A stretch of DNA of 64,000 nt from Kitasatospora aureofaciens (lineage in GTDB: Bacteria > Actinomycetota > Actinomycetes > Streptomycetales > Streptomycetaceae), in assembly GCF_019192735.1 (NCBI RefSeq), contig NZ_JAHTKP010000004.1, positions 248,001 through 312,000 of the forward strand, read 5' to 3'. This document shows, piece by piece, positions 16,442 to 25,282 of the stretch; position 1 is the first letter of the stretch; every line of letters begins with the position of its first letter. A program made the position numbers and the translations under genes. Below the pieces are notes generated by a model. It made no database searches. It was not told where the DNA came from and saw only the letters and a program-made list of their open reading frames with translations.

Positions 16442-17815
16442 TCAGCCTGGGATGAGTGCATCCCACTGATCTCGGGTCGGGCCGTCGTGCTCTGGCGAGA
16501 AGTCCGGGTGGGCAGCCAGCCAGGCGGTGACGTGTCGGTCCACTTCGTCGGTGCCGTAGGCGTCGTGGGCCGGTCGCAGGAGATGGCGTACCTGGGCTCG
16601 GGCTCTCATGACGACGGGATCGTCGAAGGCGCAGGCGGCCAGGGCAGCAGCCCGCCGATCCGAGGATGGTGAGCTCTCGGCGAGGCGTTGCTCGTTGGCG
16701 CGGTCGGCCGTCACCTGCGCGTCGAACCACGGGCGGAGGGTCTGTGCTGTCCAGGTGTGGTAGCCGATGGGGTCCGCGGCGATCTGGTCGACACAGGTGG
16801 CGAGGTGCTGGGCGGCGCGCAGGCCGAGGGCCACGCCATGGCCCAAGGTGGGGTTGGTGTGGATGAGGCTGTCCCCGGCGTTGACCAGGCCGGTGACGAC
16901 AGGTCCGTCATCGTCGGCGAGGGAGGTCCAGCGGTTGTCCAGGCCGGCCATCGCCAGGACGGCTGACTGCGGTTCGGGGGCCAGGTCGAGCCAGGCGGCG
17001 GTGGCGGGGAAGCGGCGGGCGACGGCCTCGAACACGGCAGGGTCGGTGAGCGCGCCGCGGGTCGGATCACCCGTGGAGAGCATCAGGTTCACCGCGAACG
17101 TGTCGTTGTCGGAAGGGAAGACGCCGGCGAGCGCGAACGGTGCGGCCGAGCCGCTCTTCACCCGCCCGGGGTCACGCGGGCCGTCAGCACGCAGGCGGTA
17201 CCAGCGGGACAGATAAGCGATCCCGGTGCGGTGGCTGTCGACCACGGGCGGGCGGCAGCCGGCCGCGATCAGCCAGGCGGGAACCGGCGAGCGACGACCG
17301 GACGCATCGACGACGAGGTCCGCCTGGTGCGTTTCCGCGCCCACCTGCACGCCGGTGACCCGGACGGGGCGGCCCTCCCCGAAGGTGAGGGCGCGCACCC
17401 GACAGCCTCGCCGCACATCAACGGTGGGTTCCCGCCGCACGGCCGCGGTCAAGGCGGCCTCCAGCACGATGCGGCGGGTGCGCAGGGTCACCAAGTCCTC
17501 ATCGCCGGCCCGATGCGGCGGATGCTCACCGAACCAGTCGAAGTCGTGGTACTCCCGGGCTCCGCGTGCCAGCAGGTCCGCGTAGACGTCAGGGGTCTCG
17601 GTGCGCAACACAGTGCGCACGGGCGCGAGGAACGAGTGGGGCTGGACGGCCTGCGGGACTCGGGGCCTGTTCCAGTGGAAGAAGTCCCGGTTCAGGTCCT
17701 CTCCGGCCTGCCGCGCGTCCTGCTCGAACAACGTGACCATGTGGCCCCGCCGGCCAAGCATGAGCGCCGTCCCCAGCCCGCTGATACCCCCACCGATCAC
17801 CGCAACCCGCGCCAC
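16442..17815 (-). CDS. FAD-dependent oxidoreductase (monooxygenase/halogenase-like)
   Basis: A 457-residue flavoprotein. The N-terminal Rossmann dinucleotide motif is '[17 protein letters not shown]', followed by '[10 protein letters not shown]'. A second FAD region is '[18 protein letters not shown]', and '[21 protein letters not shown]' corresponds to the GD motif of flavin monooxygenases and halogenases. The halogenase WxWxIP motif is not seen. It stands alone between a broken fragment pair and a headless MBL gene, so its pathway is not evident. Confidence 0.8.
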   Translation of the reverse strand: MARVAVIGGGISGLGTALMLGRRGHMVTLFEQDARQAGEDLNRDFFHWNRPRVPQAVQPHSFLAPVRTVLRTETPDVYADLLARGAREYHDFDWFGEHPPHRAGDEDLVTLRTRRIVLEAALTAAVRREPTVDVRRGCRVRALTFGEGRPVRVTGVQVGAETHQADLVVDASGRRSPVPAWLIAAGCRPPVVDSHRTGIAYLSRWYRLRADGPRDPGRVKSGSAAPFALAGVFPSDNDTFAVNLMLSTGDPTRGALTDPAVFEAVARRFPATAAWLDLAPEPQSAVLAMAGLDNRWTSLADDDGPVVTGLVNAGDSLIHTNPTLGHGVALGLRAAQHLATCVDQIAADPIGYHTWTAQTLRPWFDAQVTADRANEQRLAESSPSSDRRAAALAACAFDDPVVMRARAQVRHLLRPAHDAYGTDEVDRHVTAWLAAHPDFSPEHDGPTRDQWDALIPG

Positions 17816-17867
17816 TGAACTCCCCTTCGCGTCGTGTTGCGAAATGATCTTAATACTTTGCGATCTC

Positions 17868-18239
17868 CGGTCGAGAACCGGGTTCGTCGTCGAGGTGCCC
17901 GGCGAGGAGGAGGCCGTCTACGTCTCGGGCGACACCGTCCACATCCCCGAACCCGAACTCGACGAGATCGGACGGCGGTTCAGGATCGGCACCGCCCTGC
18001 TCCACCTCGGGGCCGCCCGCATCGAGGCCTTCGGCGGCGGCGAACTGATCACCATGGACGTGATACGGGCCGCGACGCTCACCCGCTCGCTCGGCGCCCG
18101 CCGGGTGATCCCGCTCCACTACACGTCCTGGGAGCACTTCACCGAGGGCCGCGAGGAGACGAGCGACCACTTCGCGGAGGCCGGCCTGGCCGAGCGCCTC
18201 CACTGGCTCACCCCGGGCGTCACCGAATCCCTCGAGTAG
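17868..18239 (+). pseudogene. MBL-fold metallo-hydrolase, C-terminal fragment
   Basis: About 123 residues of the C-terminal half of a beta-lactamase-fold hydrolase (UlaG-like). 'VYVSGDTV' carries a metal-binding Asp and 'RRVIPLHYTSWEHF' the last metal-binding His. The N-terminal half with HxHxDH is absent; similarity begins abruptly just downstream of the divergent FAD gene. Presumed inactive. Confidence 0.72.
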
Positions 18240-18296
18240 CGGGCACGAGGGGGAACGAGCGGGCACGAGCGGGCACTGGCGTGCACTTGCGCGCAC

Positions 18297-18336
18297 AAAA
18301 GGGCGGTACCCGTCCACAAGTGAACGGGTACCGCCC
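18297..18336 (-). terminator. Intrinsic terminator of the permease gene
   Basis: A 13-bp perfect stem (GGGCGGTACCCGT and complement) with a 10-base loop. On the minus strand it is followed by TTTT, giving a classical rho-independent terminator 28 bases after the permease stop. Confidence 0.8.
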
Positions 18337-18363
18337 TTCCGCCCTGTCGGCGCCTACAGCCCG

Positions 18364-19773
18364 TCAGGCGTTCGCCGCCGCGCGCCGGCCCGCCATCCAG
18401 ACGAAGACCAGGATCCCCGCGAAGAGGAACAGCACCCCCTGGTACACCGCCGCGTACCCGGCACCGGCCACCAGCCAGAGCGAGAAGCCGAAGGCGCCGA
18501 CGCCCAGCACCGCGTCCCTGACGAGCCGGCCCGGGGCCACCTCGCGGCCCCCGCGCACCAGCCAGTACAGCTGCGCCGCTGTGGACAGCAGGTACGGGAC
18601 GGTCGCGGTGAAGGTGGTGACCAGCACCAGGATGTCGAACGCGCCCTTCGCCCCGGAGGCGAAGTTGAGCACGGTGAGCACCGAGGCCAGCGCGACGCTC
18701 ACCACGACGCCGAACACCGGCACCCCGCGCCGCTCCCGCCCGAAGGCGGCCGGGAACAGCCCGTCCTTCGCGGCGGCGTACGGCGCCTGCGCGGCCAGCA
18801 GCGTCCAGCCGTTGAGCGCGCCGGTCATCGACACCAGCGCGGCGACGGCGATGACCGTACCGCCCCACGAGCCGCCGAACATGGCGTTCACGGCGTCCGA
18901 GAACGGCGCGGTGGAGTGGACGAGCTGGTCGTGCGCCACCGTGCCGAAGACCGCCAGCGTGCCGAGCAGGTAGACCAGCGCCGCCCCGGCCGTGCCGAGC
19001 ACGCTCGCCCGGCCGACGTTGCGCTCCGGGTCGCGGACCTTGCCCGCGCTCATCGCGGCCGACTCCACGCCCAGGTAGCTGAAGAGCAGGATCGCGGCCG
19101 CGGCCGTCATCCCGCCGAGCCAGCCCTGGCCGGAGGCCTCGAACGGCCCGAGGTTCTTCGCGTCGAAGAAGCCGAGGCCGCCCACCGCGACCAGCGCCAG
19201 CGGGATGAACTTCAGGACGGTGGAGACGAGTTGGACCGCTCCGACGTACCGGGTGCCGGCCAGGTTCGCCAGCGCGGGCAGCCACTGGACGGTCAGCGCG
19301 GCGGCGATGGTGAGCACGGTGGAGTGGCCGATCGGCACCAGCACGTCGAGGTAGCCGACGGCGGCCACCGCGAGCGCGGCGTTGCTGACCCAGGTGGTGA
19401 TCCAGTACGACCAGGCCGAGATGAACCCGGCGAAGTCGCCGAAGGCCTCGCGGGCGTAGACGTACGGCCCGCCGGTCTGCGGATTGCGGCGCGCGAGCTG
19501 CCCGAAGACCAGCGCCAGCGCGATCGCGCCCACGGTCAGCACGGCGAACGAGACCAGGCTGACCGTCCCGAAGGGGGCCACGGCGGCCGGGATCATGAAG
19601 ATGCCGCCGCCGATGATGTTCCCCATCACCAGCGCGGTGGCGGTCGGCAGACCGAAGCGGCGGCCGGGGCCGGAGGGGGAGGGGGAGGGGGAGGGGGAGG
19701 GGGTGACCGGTTCCGGGGTCTCCGGCGGGCTCGGTCGGGTTGCCTGCCGGGGTTCGGCCGGGCTGGTCTGCAT
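18364..19773 (-). CDS. APC family amino acid permease
   Basis: A 469-residue transporter with ~12 hydrophobic helices. TM1 carries the APC signature 'ALVMGNIIGGGIFMIPAAVAPFG', and 'GGPYVYAREAFGDFAGFISAWSYW' marks TM3. The ~30 residues before TM1 are Pro/Thr/Ser-rich and include Ser-Pro repeats encoded by a CCCTCC-type microsatellite. The ATG at 19773 gives the usual family N-terminus; the frame is open to 19884. An antiporter or basic/small amino acid carrier is possible; the substrate cannot be read. Confidence 0.85.
   Translation of the reverse strand: MQTSPAEPRQATRPSPPETPEPVTPSPSPSPSPSGPGRRFGLPTATALVMGNIIGGGIFMIPAAVAPFGTVSLVSFAVLTVGAIALALVFGQLARRNPQTGGPYVYAREAFGDFAGFISAWSYWITTWVSNAALAVAAVGYLDVLVPIGHSTVLTIAAALTVQWLPALANLAGTRYVGAVQLVSTVLKFIPLALVAVGGLGFFDAKNLGPFEASGQGWLGGMTAAAAILLFSYLGVESAAMSAGKVRDPERNVGRASVLGTAGAALVYLLGTLAVFGTVAHDQLVHSTAPFSDAVNAMFGGSWGGTVIAVAALVSMTGALNGWTLLAAQAPYAAAKDGLFPAAFGRERRGVPVFGVVVSVALASVLTVLNFASGAKGAFDILVLVTTFTATVPYLLSTAAQLYWLVRGGREVAPGRLVRDAVLGVGAFGFSLWLVAGAGYAAVYQGVLFLFAGILVFVWMAGRRAAANA
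19675..19703 (+). repeat. G5A microsatellite with G-quadruplex potential
   Basis: Five runs of GGGGG separated by single A residues on the plus strand, inside the permease gene where the minus strand codes alternating Pro and Ser. Four or more G-runs with one-base loops are the strongest type of predicted G-quadruplex. Here it is on the template strand near the start of the gene. Confidence 0.85.
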
Positions 19774-19989
19774 GAGGGTGGTGCGCCTTTCCTGGTCCTG
19801 CTCGCGCTCGGTGGAGCGACCGCCCATGCTCACCCAGAGGTGGCACCGCGTACCAAATCGGTGGCATTCGTCCGGTGCGCCCACCCCCGCCGCCGCAAGA
19901 CTTACGGCGCGACGGCGGCGGGACGGGCGCTCGTCCTGCGGGCCCGAAGCGGTGGATCAGAGGCGGTGGATCGGAGGCGGCGGCTACGG

Positions 19990-20997
19990 CTACGGCAGGC
20001 GCAGCACCAGCTTGCCGGTGTTCTCGCCGCGGAACAGCATCCGGAACGTGGCCGGGAAGTCGTCGAGGGTGCCGTCCACCACGTGCTCCTTGACCTTGAT
20101 CCGGCCGTCGGCGATCCACCCGGCGATCTCGCGGGACGCCTCGGCGTAGCGGCGGGCGTAGTCGAACACCACGAAGCCCTCCATCCGGGCCCGACGCACC
20201 AGCAGCGACAGGTAGTTGGACGGGCCCTGGACGGCGGTTTCGTTGTTGTACTGGCTGATCGCCCCGCAGACCACCACCCGGGCGCGCATGGCGAGCCGGG
20301 TCAGTGCGGCGTCCAGGATCTCGCCGCCGACGTTGTCGAAGTAGACGTCGATGCCGTCCGGCACGTGCGTGCGCAGGGCCTTGCGGACGTCCTCGGTGCG
20401 GTAGTCGATGGCCGCGTCGAAGCCCAGCTCGTCGGTCAGCAGCGCGCACTTCTCGGGGCCGCCCGCGATCCCGACCACCCGGCAGCCCTTCACCTTGGCG
20501 ATCTGGCCGACCATCGTGCCGACGGCCCCGGCGGCGCCGGAGACGACGACGGTCTCGCCCTCCTTGAGCGCCCCGACCTCCAGCAGCCCGAAGTACGCCG
20601 TCATCCCGGGCATCCCGAGCGCGCCCAGGTACGTCGACAGCGGCGCGAGCGACGGATCGACCCGCAGCGCGCCCTTCCCGTCCGAGACGACGTACTCCTG
20701 CACCCCGAACGTGCCGACCACGTGGTCGCCGACCTTGAACTCGGGGTGCGCCGACTCGACGACCTCGACAACGGACCCGGCCCGCATGACCTCCCCGATG
20801 CCCACCGGCGGCAGATACGACGGCCGATCGTCCAGCCACCCCCGCATCGCAGGATCCAGGGAGACGACCCGCGTCCGCCCCACGAACTGCCCCGCCCCGG
20901 CCACCCCACGCGGCTCCGCACCGTGCTCCCAGTCCTCGTCCCGCACCTCCCCGACCGGCCGACGGGCAAGACGGATCTGACGGTTCACTCCGGACAT
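19990..20997 (-). CDS. NADPH-dependent MDR oxidoreductase (CurA/prostaglandin-reductase-like)
   Basis: A 335-residue zinc-free medium-chain reductase starting 'MSGVNRQIRLARRPVG', typical of the NADP-dependent double-bond reductase family. It contains the conserved 'DPAMRGW', 'LGMPGMTAYFGL', the nucleotide-binding 'VVSGAAGAVG' and 'FDNVGGEILDAAL'. It should reduce activated C=C bonds of enones and aldehydes. ATG at 20997 with AGGAG upstream. A CTAAGC-N4-GCTTAG palindrome lies 47 bases upstream. Confidence 0.9.
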   Translation of the reverse strand: MSGVNRQIRLARRPVGEVRDEDWEHGAEPRGVAGAGQFVGRTRVVSLDPAMRGWLDDRPSYLPPVGIGEVMRAGSVVEVVESAHPEFKVGDHVVGTFGVQEYVVSDGKGALRVDPSLAPLSTYLGALGMPGMTAYFGLLEVGALKEGETVVVSGAAGAVGTMVGQIAKVKGCRVVGIAGGPEKCALLTDELGFDAAIDYRTEDVRKALRTHVPDGIDVYFDNVGGEILDAALTRLAMRARVVVCGAISQYNNETAVQGPSNYLSLLVRRARMEGFVVFDYARRYAEASREIAGWIADGRIKVKEHVVDGTLDDFPATFRMLFRGENTGKLVLRLP

Positions 20998-21043
20998 GGT
21001 CGTCTCCTGGGGGTGGAACGGGGGCAATGACTGCCCGCCGATT

Positions 21044-21059
21044 CTAAGCAAGCGCTTAG
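21044..21059. promoter_or_regulatory. Palindromic operator upstream of the MDR reductase
   Basis: CTAAGC-N4-GCTTAG, a perfect 6-4-6 inverted repeat in the divergent region between the reductase and the Uma2 gene. Its size and symmetry suit a TetR-type repressor; no such regulator gene is adjacent. Confidence 0.5.
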
Positions 21060-21181
21060 TCATCTGACCAGGGGGCGCCGGACCGGCTGGAGAATGACGC
21101 AGAGTCGGGCCTCGTGCACCGGTAGTCTTGCCCCGAGGTGGCCCCATCGAGTGTGCCGCCGCCGGACAGGAGAGCAGCGGA

Positions 21182-21748
21182 GTGAGCACAGCGCACGCCG
21201 GCCCGGGTGACTACAGCCGTGTACCCAACCCGGAGCAGGCCCTCAAGTACGCGATTCAGCACATCGCGGGTCCCCGCGTTGAGATCATCGAGGGAGTTAT
21301 CACCCCCGTGTCGCCGTCCTGGGCGCATGAGAGCGCCATCGACCTCATCCGCGAGCAGATCGGCCCGCGCATGCGCGAACTCGGCCTGCGCGCGGGCTCC
21401 GGGAATCTCGACCTGCCGGGCACGGCGAACTTTTACCAGCCCGACCTGGCGGTCGTGCCGGCCGAACTGGCCAAGACCGAAGGCGCGTTGCTGCCCGACC
21501 AGACGCTCCTGGTGGTCGAGGTCACATCACCCTCGAACGGCGACACCGACCGCACCACGAAGCGGCGCCGATACTCCCAATTCGGAGCCCCGGTCTACCT
21601 TTTGGTGGACCGTCAAGAACGCACCTGCACCCTCTTCTCGCAGCCCGGCGAGCTGGGCTACACGCTGGTCGAGGGCCCGCACCCCTTCGGCGTCCCGGTC
21701 CGCCTGCCCGCGCCGTTCGATCTCGACCTCGCCACCGGGGAGTTCTGA
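21182..21748 (+). CDS. Uma2 family endonuclease-like protein (DUF820)
   Basis: A 188-residue protein of the Uma2/DUF820 family with a PD-(D/E)xK nuclease-like core: 'YQPDLAVVPAE', 'LLVVEVTSPSN...TTKRRRYSQFGAPVYLLVD', where D, E and K are in the expected order. Streptomyces genomes carry many copies and their biological role is unknown. GTG start at 21182; the frame is open to 21128. Confidence 0.85.
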   Translation: MSTAHAGPGDYSRVPNPEQALKYAIQHIAGPRVEIIEGVITPVSPSWAHESAIDLIREQIGPRMRELGLRAGSGNLDLPGTANFYQPDLAVVPAELAKTEGALLPDQTLLVVEVTSPSNGDTDRTTKRRRYSQFGAPVYLLVDRQERTCTLFSQPGELGYTLVEGPHPFGVPVRLPAPFDLDLATGEF

Positions 21749-21819
21749 GCCGATCGGAGCACCGGATGCCCGGCGCCGAGCTCGCCGAGGCCCGACGCCA
21801 CGCGATTCCCGGGCATGAA

Positions 21820-21850
21820 GCGGGCCCCCGCTCGCGGAGCGGGGGCCCGC
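21820..21850. terminator. Bidirectional terminator hairpin
   Basis: A perfect 14-bp stem GCGGGCCCCCGCTC with a 3-base loop between the convergent Uma2 and SCO5389-family genes. It lies 13 bases from the end of the latter, so it can serve both. Confidence 0.75.
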
Positions 21851-21862
21851 ACGCCGGGGACG

Positions 21863-22252
21863 TCAGCAGCTGCGCAGCTCCGGGCTCTGGTTGCGGATCT
21901 GGTTCCGCAGCGACGTGAACTCGCGGTAGGCGTCGCCCTGTTCGGCGCCGGGTCGGAACGCGCCGACCCGGTGGCAGTTGACGAACGCGAGCGTCACGCC
22001 GAAGTGCCGCTCCAGGCTGCCGCGGATCGCGTTGCTGGCGAGGGCGCGCAGCAGCTGGGCGCGCTCCTCGTCGGTGGGGGTGGTGTTGTCGTTGACGAAC
22101 TCGCCCTCGGTGGCCGCGAGTTCGGTGCTGAGACCGGCGACCACCTGGTAGGCGTAGGGGAGCGAGGTGCGGACGGTGTCGATGAAGTCGGCCTCGTTGA
22201 CCTCGCCGTGCTCGGCCTGGGCGAGGAGGGCGGGGGAGACGTCGAGCGACAT
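21863..22252 (-). CDS. SCO5389 family protein
   Basis: A 129-residue conserved Streptomyces protein: 'MSLDVSPALLAQAEHGEV' at the start, 'DTVRTSLPYAYQVVAGL' and 'RHFGVTLAFVNCHRVGAF', ending 'LRNQIRNQSPELRSC'. No enzymatic motif or signal peptide is seen; function unknown. The ATG at 22252 (GGGGA upstream) is chosen over 22354. Confidence 0.8.
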   Translation of the reverse strand: MSLDVSPALLAQAEHGEVNEADFIDTVRTSLPYAYQVVAGLSTELAATEGEFVNDNTTPTDEERAQLLRALASNAIRGSLERHFGVTLAFVNCHRVGAFRPGAEQGDAYREFTSLRNQIRNQSPELRSC

Positions 22253-22390
22253 GGAGGTCCCCTTTCGCGGGGTTCGCGGGTTGCTTGGGACGGACAGGGT
22301 GCTGCGGCTGCTGAGGTTGCTGTGACTGCTGCGATTATCGAAGATGAAAACCATTACAACATGGACTGTCCTCGACGCCCCGACGTCCTG

Positions 22391-23929
22391 TCAAGTGCCC
22401 TCCCCCGAAGGGCTGACGGGCAGCTCAATCCGGCGCACCTTGATGACGAAGACCGCGATCACGACGGCCAGCGCCGCGAACACCAGTCCCAGGGCGAACG
22501 CGCTGGCGATGCCGTGCACCAGCACCTCGGACGAGTAAGGCGCCGGGAGCTTGCCGCTCGCCCTGAACTGGGCGGCCTGCTGTGGCGTCGCCTGCTGGAG
22601 GAACTTCCCGACCTGCTGCCGGGCCTCGTTGCGGCTGGCCGTTCCGTACACCGTCACCAGGATCGAGAGGCCCAGCGAACCGCCCACCTGCTGCATGGTG
22701 TTGAGCATGCCGGTGGCCGCGCCGGTCTCGTGCGGGGCGACCCGGGAGACGGCGGTCAGCGTCACCGGTACGAAGATCGAGCCCATCCCGAAGCCGAACA
22801 GCAGGGTCGGCCCGAGGATGCCGCTGAGGTAGGTGGTGTGGAGGTCGATCCGGGTCGCCCAGAACACCCCGCCGGTCACGAGCAGCGAGCCCGTGACCAG
22901 GAACGGCTTCGGCCCGAACCGCACCTGGTTGCGGGCGGCGATCTGGGCGGCGGTGACGATCGCCACGCTGATCGGCAGGAACGCGAAGCCGGCCCGCAGC
23001 GGGCTGAACCCGAGGATGTTCTGCACGAACAGGGTGATGAAGAAGAAGATGCTGAACATCGCGGCGGCCACGCAGAGCATCAGCCCGTAGGCGCCGGAGC
23101 GGTTGCGGTTGCGGAGCAGGTGCAGCGGCGTGATCGGCTGCTGGACGCGCCGCTCGTTCAGCAGGAAGGCCGCCAGCAGGACCACCGCCGCGCTGAACGC
23201 CGTCAGGGTCACCGAGTTCGTCCAGCCGTGCTCGGAGGCCCGGATGAACCCGAACACCAGCGAGACCATGCCCGCCGTCGCGGTGAACGCGCCGGTGAGG
23301 TCGAAGCGCCCCGGGTGCTTCTCGGACTCGTTGATGTACAGCGGCGCCAGCAGGGCGATCGCAATGCCGATCGGCACATTGACGAAGAGCACCCACCGCC
23401 AGGACAGCCAGGAGGTGAGCATGCCGCCGAGCAGCACTCCCACCGCGCCGCCCGCACCGGCGACGGCCGAGTAGACACCGAACGCGCGGTTGCGCTCCGG
23501 GCCCTCCTTGAAGTTGGTGGCGATCAGCGCGAGGGCGGTCGGGGAGGCGATGGCGCCGCCCAGGCCCTGGAGGGACCGGGCCGCCAGGAGCCAGGCGGAG
23601 GACTGCGCGACTCCGCCGAGGAGGGAGGCGAGGCTGAAGATCAGGACGCCGACGATGAAGACGCGCCGCCGGCCGAGGATGTCGCCCGTCCGTCCGCCGA
23701 GCAGCAGCAGTCCGCCGAAGGTGAGGGTGTAGGCGTTGATGACCCAGGACAGGTCGGTGGTGGAGAACTTCAGCGCCTGCTGGATGTGCGGCAGGGCGAT
23801 GTTCACGATCGTGATGTCGAGAACCACCATGAGCTGGGTGGCCGCGATGACGGTGAGGGCAATCCCTGGGTGCTGGCCGCGTCGCGCGGGCGCGGGAGGA
23901 GCCGGGGCCAGGGCGCGCGAGGTGGCCAT
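22391..23929 (-). CDS. DHA2-type MFS multidrug exporter (EmrB/QacA family)
   Basis: A 512-residue drug:H+ antiporter with ~14 helices. TM1 has 'QLMVVLDITIVNIALPHIQ' (motif D1), motif A is 'GGRTGDILGRRRVF', motif B 'AARSLQGLGGAIASPTALALI', and motif C-type 'GAGGAVGVLLGGML'. ATG at 23929 with GGGGGA upstream. A 26-bp perfect palindrome just upstream suggests repression by a TetR protein that is encoded elsewhere. Confidence 0.92.
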   Translation of the reverse strand: MATSRALAPAPPAPARRGQHPGIALTVIAATQLMVVLDITIVNIALPHIQQALKFSTTDLSWVINAYTLTFGGLLLLGGRTGDILGRRRVFIVGVLIFSLASLLGGVAQSSAWLLAARSLQGLGGAIASPTALALIATNFKEGPERNRAFGVYSAVAGAGGAVGVLLGGMLTSWLSWRWVLFVNVPIGIAIALLAPLYINESEKHPGRFDLTGAFTATAGMVSLVFGFIRASEHGWTNSVTLTAFSAAVVLLAAFLLNERRVQQPITPLHLLRNRNRSGAYGLMLCVAAAMFSIFFFITLFVQNILGFSPLRAGFAFLPISVAIVTAAQIAARNQVRFGPKPFLVTGSLLVTGGVFWATRIDLHTTYLSGILGPTLLFGFGMGSIFVPVTLTAVSRVAPHETGAATGMLNTMQQVGGSLGLSILVTVYGTASRNEARQQVGKFLQQATPQQAAQFRASGKLPAPYSSEVLVHGIASAFALGLVFAALAVVIAVFVIKVRRIELPVSPSGEGT

Positions 23930-23963
23930 GGCAGGTCCCCCAATGACTTGGGAGCGAGCGACT

Positions 23964-23989
23964 GTGAGTGAACGATCTCGTTCACTCAC
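23964..23989. promoter_or_regulatory. 26-bp perfect palindrome, operator for the MFS exporter
   Basis: Half-site GTGAGTGAACGA, a 2-base centre, then its exact complement, 35 bases upstream of the exporter start. Length and symmetry are those of a TetR-family operator. The nearest regulators on either side have different visible sites. Confidence 0.7.
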
Positions 23990-24151
23990 ACCGACGGTAG
24001 CCCCGGAGTATAGGGAACACAACCGTTCACTACCGACAACCGGCTGTTCCCGGACGGTGACGGACCGGAAGCTGGTCCTTCGTCCGCGGCGTTCACCGGT
24101 CATCCCCGTCTCCGACTGGATCACTGCCTGACCACACCCTGACGGACCGTT

Positions 24152-24520
24152 TCACACCTCCAGCTCGGCCTCGATCCGGCGGGCCTGGTGGCGGGCCATC
24201 GCCAGATTGGCTCGCGCGCGGTCCAGGACGAGGTAGAGGAACAGGCCGCTGCCCCCGGGGCGGGTCAGCGGCCTGATCAGGTGGTACTGGTGGGTGAGCG
24301 TGGTCAGGGTGTCCTCGATCCGATCGCCGTGCAGGCCGAGCGCGTCGAGGGTGCGGCTCGCGGCGCGGAACATGTCGGTGGTGCCGGCTGCGGCGAGCTC
24401 CAGGTCCTGGGCGGAGCCGAGCGACCCCAGGGCCATTCCGCTGCCGGCGTCGACGACGGCAGCACCGAGCGCGCCGTCGATGGTCATCGCGTCCTTGAGG
24501 GCACTGTCGACGTTCGCCAT
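24152..24520 (-). CDS. Roadblock/LC7-like protein
   Basis: A 122-residue protein: 'MANVDSALKDAMTIDGALGAAVVDAGSGMALGSL' then a helical region and 'YHLIRPLTRPGGSGLFLYLVLDRARANLAMAR'. This is the alpha-beta pattern of roadblock/LC7 folds, but divergent from CvnB and without cvn partners nearby. ATG at 24520 with GAGGAG eight bases upstream. Role unknown; regulation of a small GTPase is possible. Confidence 0.65.
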   Translation of the reverse strand: MANVDSALKDAMTIDGALGAAVVDAGSGMALGSLGSAQDLELAAAGTTDMFRAASRTLDALGLHGDRIEDTLTTLTHQYHLIRPLTRPGGSGLFLYLVLDRARANLAMARHQARRIEAELEV

Positions 24521-24643
24521 CTGCTTCTCCTCGCCAGGTCGTTGGCTTCGAAGGTTACGGATGAGGGCGGCTTCGGTCGGCGCGATGACCACCATTGATC
24601 GCTACCGCCCCGAACCGATCGGTTGGCAACCTGCAATGATCGC

Positions 24644-24665
24644 AACTTGAAGAATTCTTCAAGTT
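24644..24665. promoter_or_regulatory. 22-bp perfect palindrome upstream of the first ArsR operon
   Basis: Half-site AACTTGAAGAA followed directly by its complement, 73 bases before the first gene of the operon that contains an ArsR regulator. It is markedly AT-rich for this region. Probable autoregulatory operator. Confidence 0.6.
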
Positions 24666-24737
24666 AATAGATGATGCTGCCTTGTATCCGGCAGGAGTGT
24701 GGCCGCGGGTGGCAGCGCCCGTGGGGAGGAGGGGCGG

Positions 24738-24929
24738 ATGAGCGACGTGTTCGACCAGGAGCTTCGCGAGCAGCTCGCCGAGGCCCGCCGGCAGCGGGCA
24801 GAGGCGCGAGTCGCCGGTGACGAGGACGGCGCGCAGGCGTACGCCGGACGCATCACGCAGCTCCTGCGGATCGCCGCCCACCACGGCATCGCGGTCGAGC
24901 GCACCGCGGAGGAAGAGGAAGAAGGCTGA
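24738..24929 (+). CDS. Small charged helical protein
   Basis: A 63-residue, strongly charged, probably coiled-coil protein ('LREQLAEARRQRAEARVAG') ending in a run of Glu. ATG at 24738 with AGGAGGGG upstream. It ends two bases before the ArsR gene and so belongs to that operon. Family not recognised. Confidence 0.65.
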   Translation: MSDVFDQELREQLAEARRQRAEARVAGDEDGAQAYAGRITQLLRIAAHHGIAVERTAEEEEEG

Positions 24930-24931
24930 GC

Positions 24932-25282
24932 ATGGCCGTTCCGCTGTACCAGGCCAAGGCGGAGTTCTTCCGCACGCTCGGCCACCCGGCCCGCATCCGC
25001 GTGCTGGAACTGCTCCAGGACGGGCCGCGCCCGGTGCGCGAGCTGCTCGCCGCGATCGAGATCGAGCCGTCCAGCCTCTCCCAGCAGCTCGCCGTGCTGC
25101 GCCGCAGCAATCTCGTGACGGCCACCCGTGAGGGCAACACCGTGGTGTACGCGCTGAGCACGCCGGATGTCGCCGACCTGCTGCGCGCCGCGCGCCGCAT
25201 CCTCACGGAGATGATCACGGACCAGGAGACGTTGCTCGCCGAGTTGCGCGACGTGCAGGACGTTCAGGAGAAGACCGCGTGA
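24932..25282 (+). CDS. ArsR family regulator (SulP-linked)
   Basis: A 116-residue winged-helix regulator: 'KAEFFRTLGHPARIRVLELLQDG', recognition helix 'EPSSLSQQLAVLRRSNLV' and wing 'TREGNTVVYALS'. It contains no cysteine and no obvious metal site, so it may sense something other than thiophilic metals. The stop overlaps the SulP GTG start (GTGA). It resembles the second ArsR at 34258. Confidence 0.88.
   Translation: MAVPLYQAKAEFFRTLGHPARIRVLELLQDGPRPVRELLAAIEIEPSSLSQQLAVLRRSNLVTATREGNTVVYALSTPDVADLLRAARRILTEMITDQETLLAELRDVQDVQEKTA

Noticed and set aside
16442..17815. Flavin-dependent tryptophan-type halogenase
   Set aside because: The FAD motifs are present but the halogenase-specific WxWxIP sequence is not seen, so only a general FAD-oxidoreductase call is made.
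18119..20839. A 906-codon minus-strand frame spanning the permease and reductase genes
   Set aside because: Arg/Gly-rich shadow translation without family motifs; the real genes are in another minus-strand frame.
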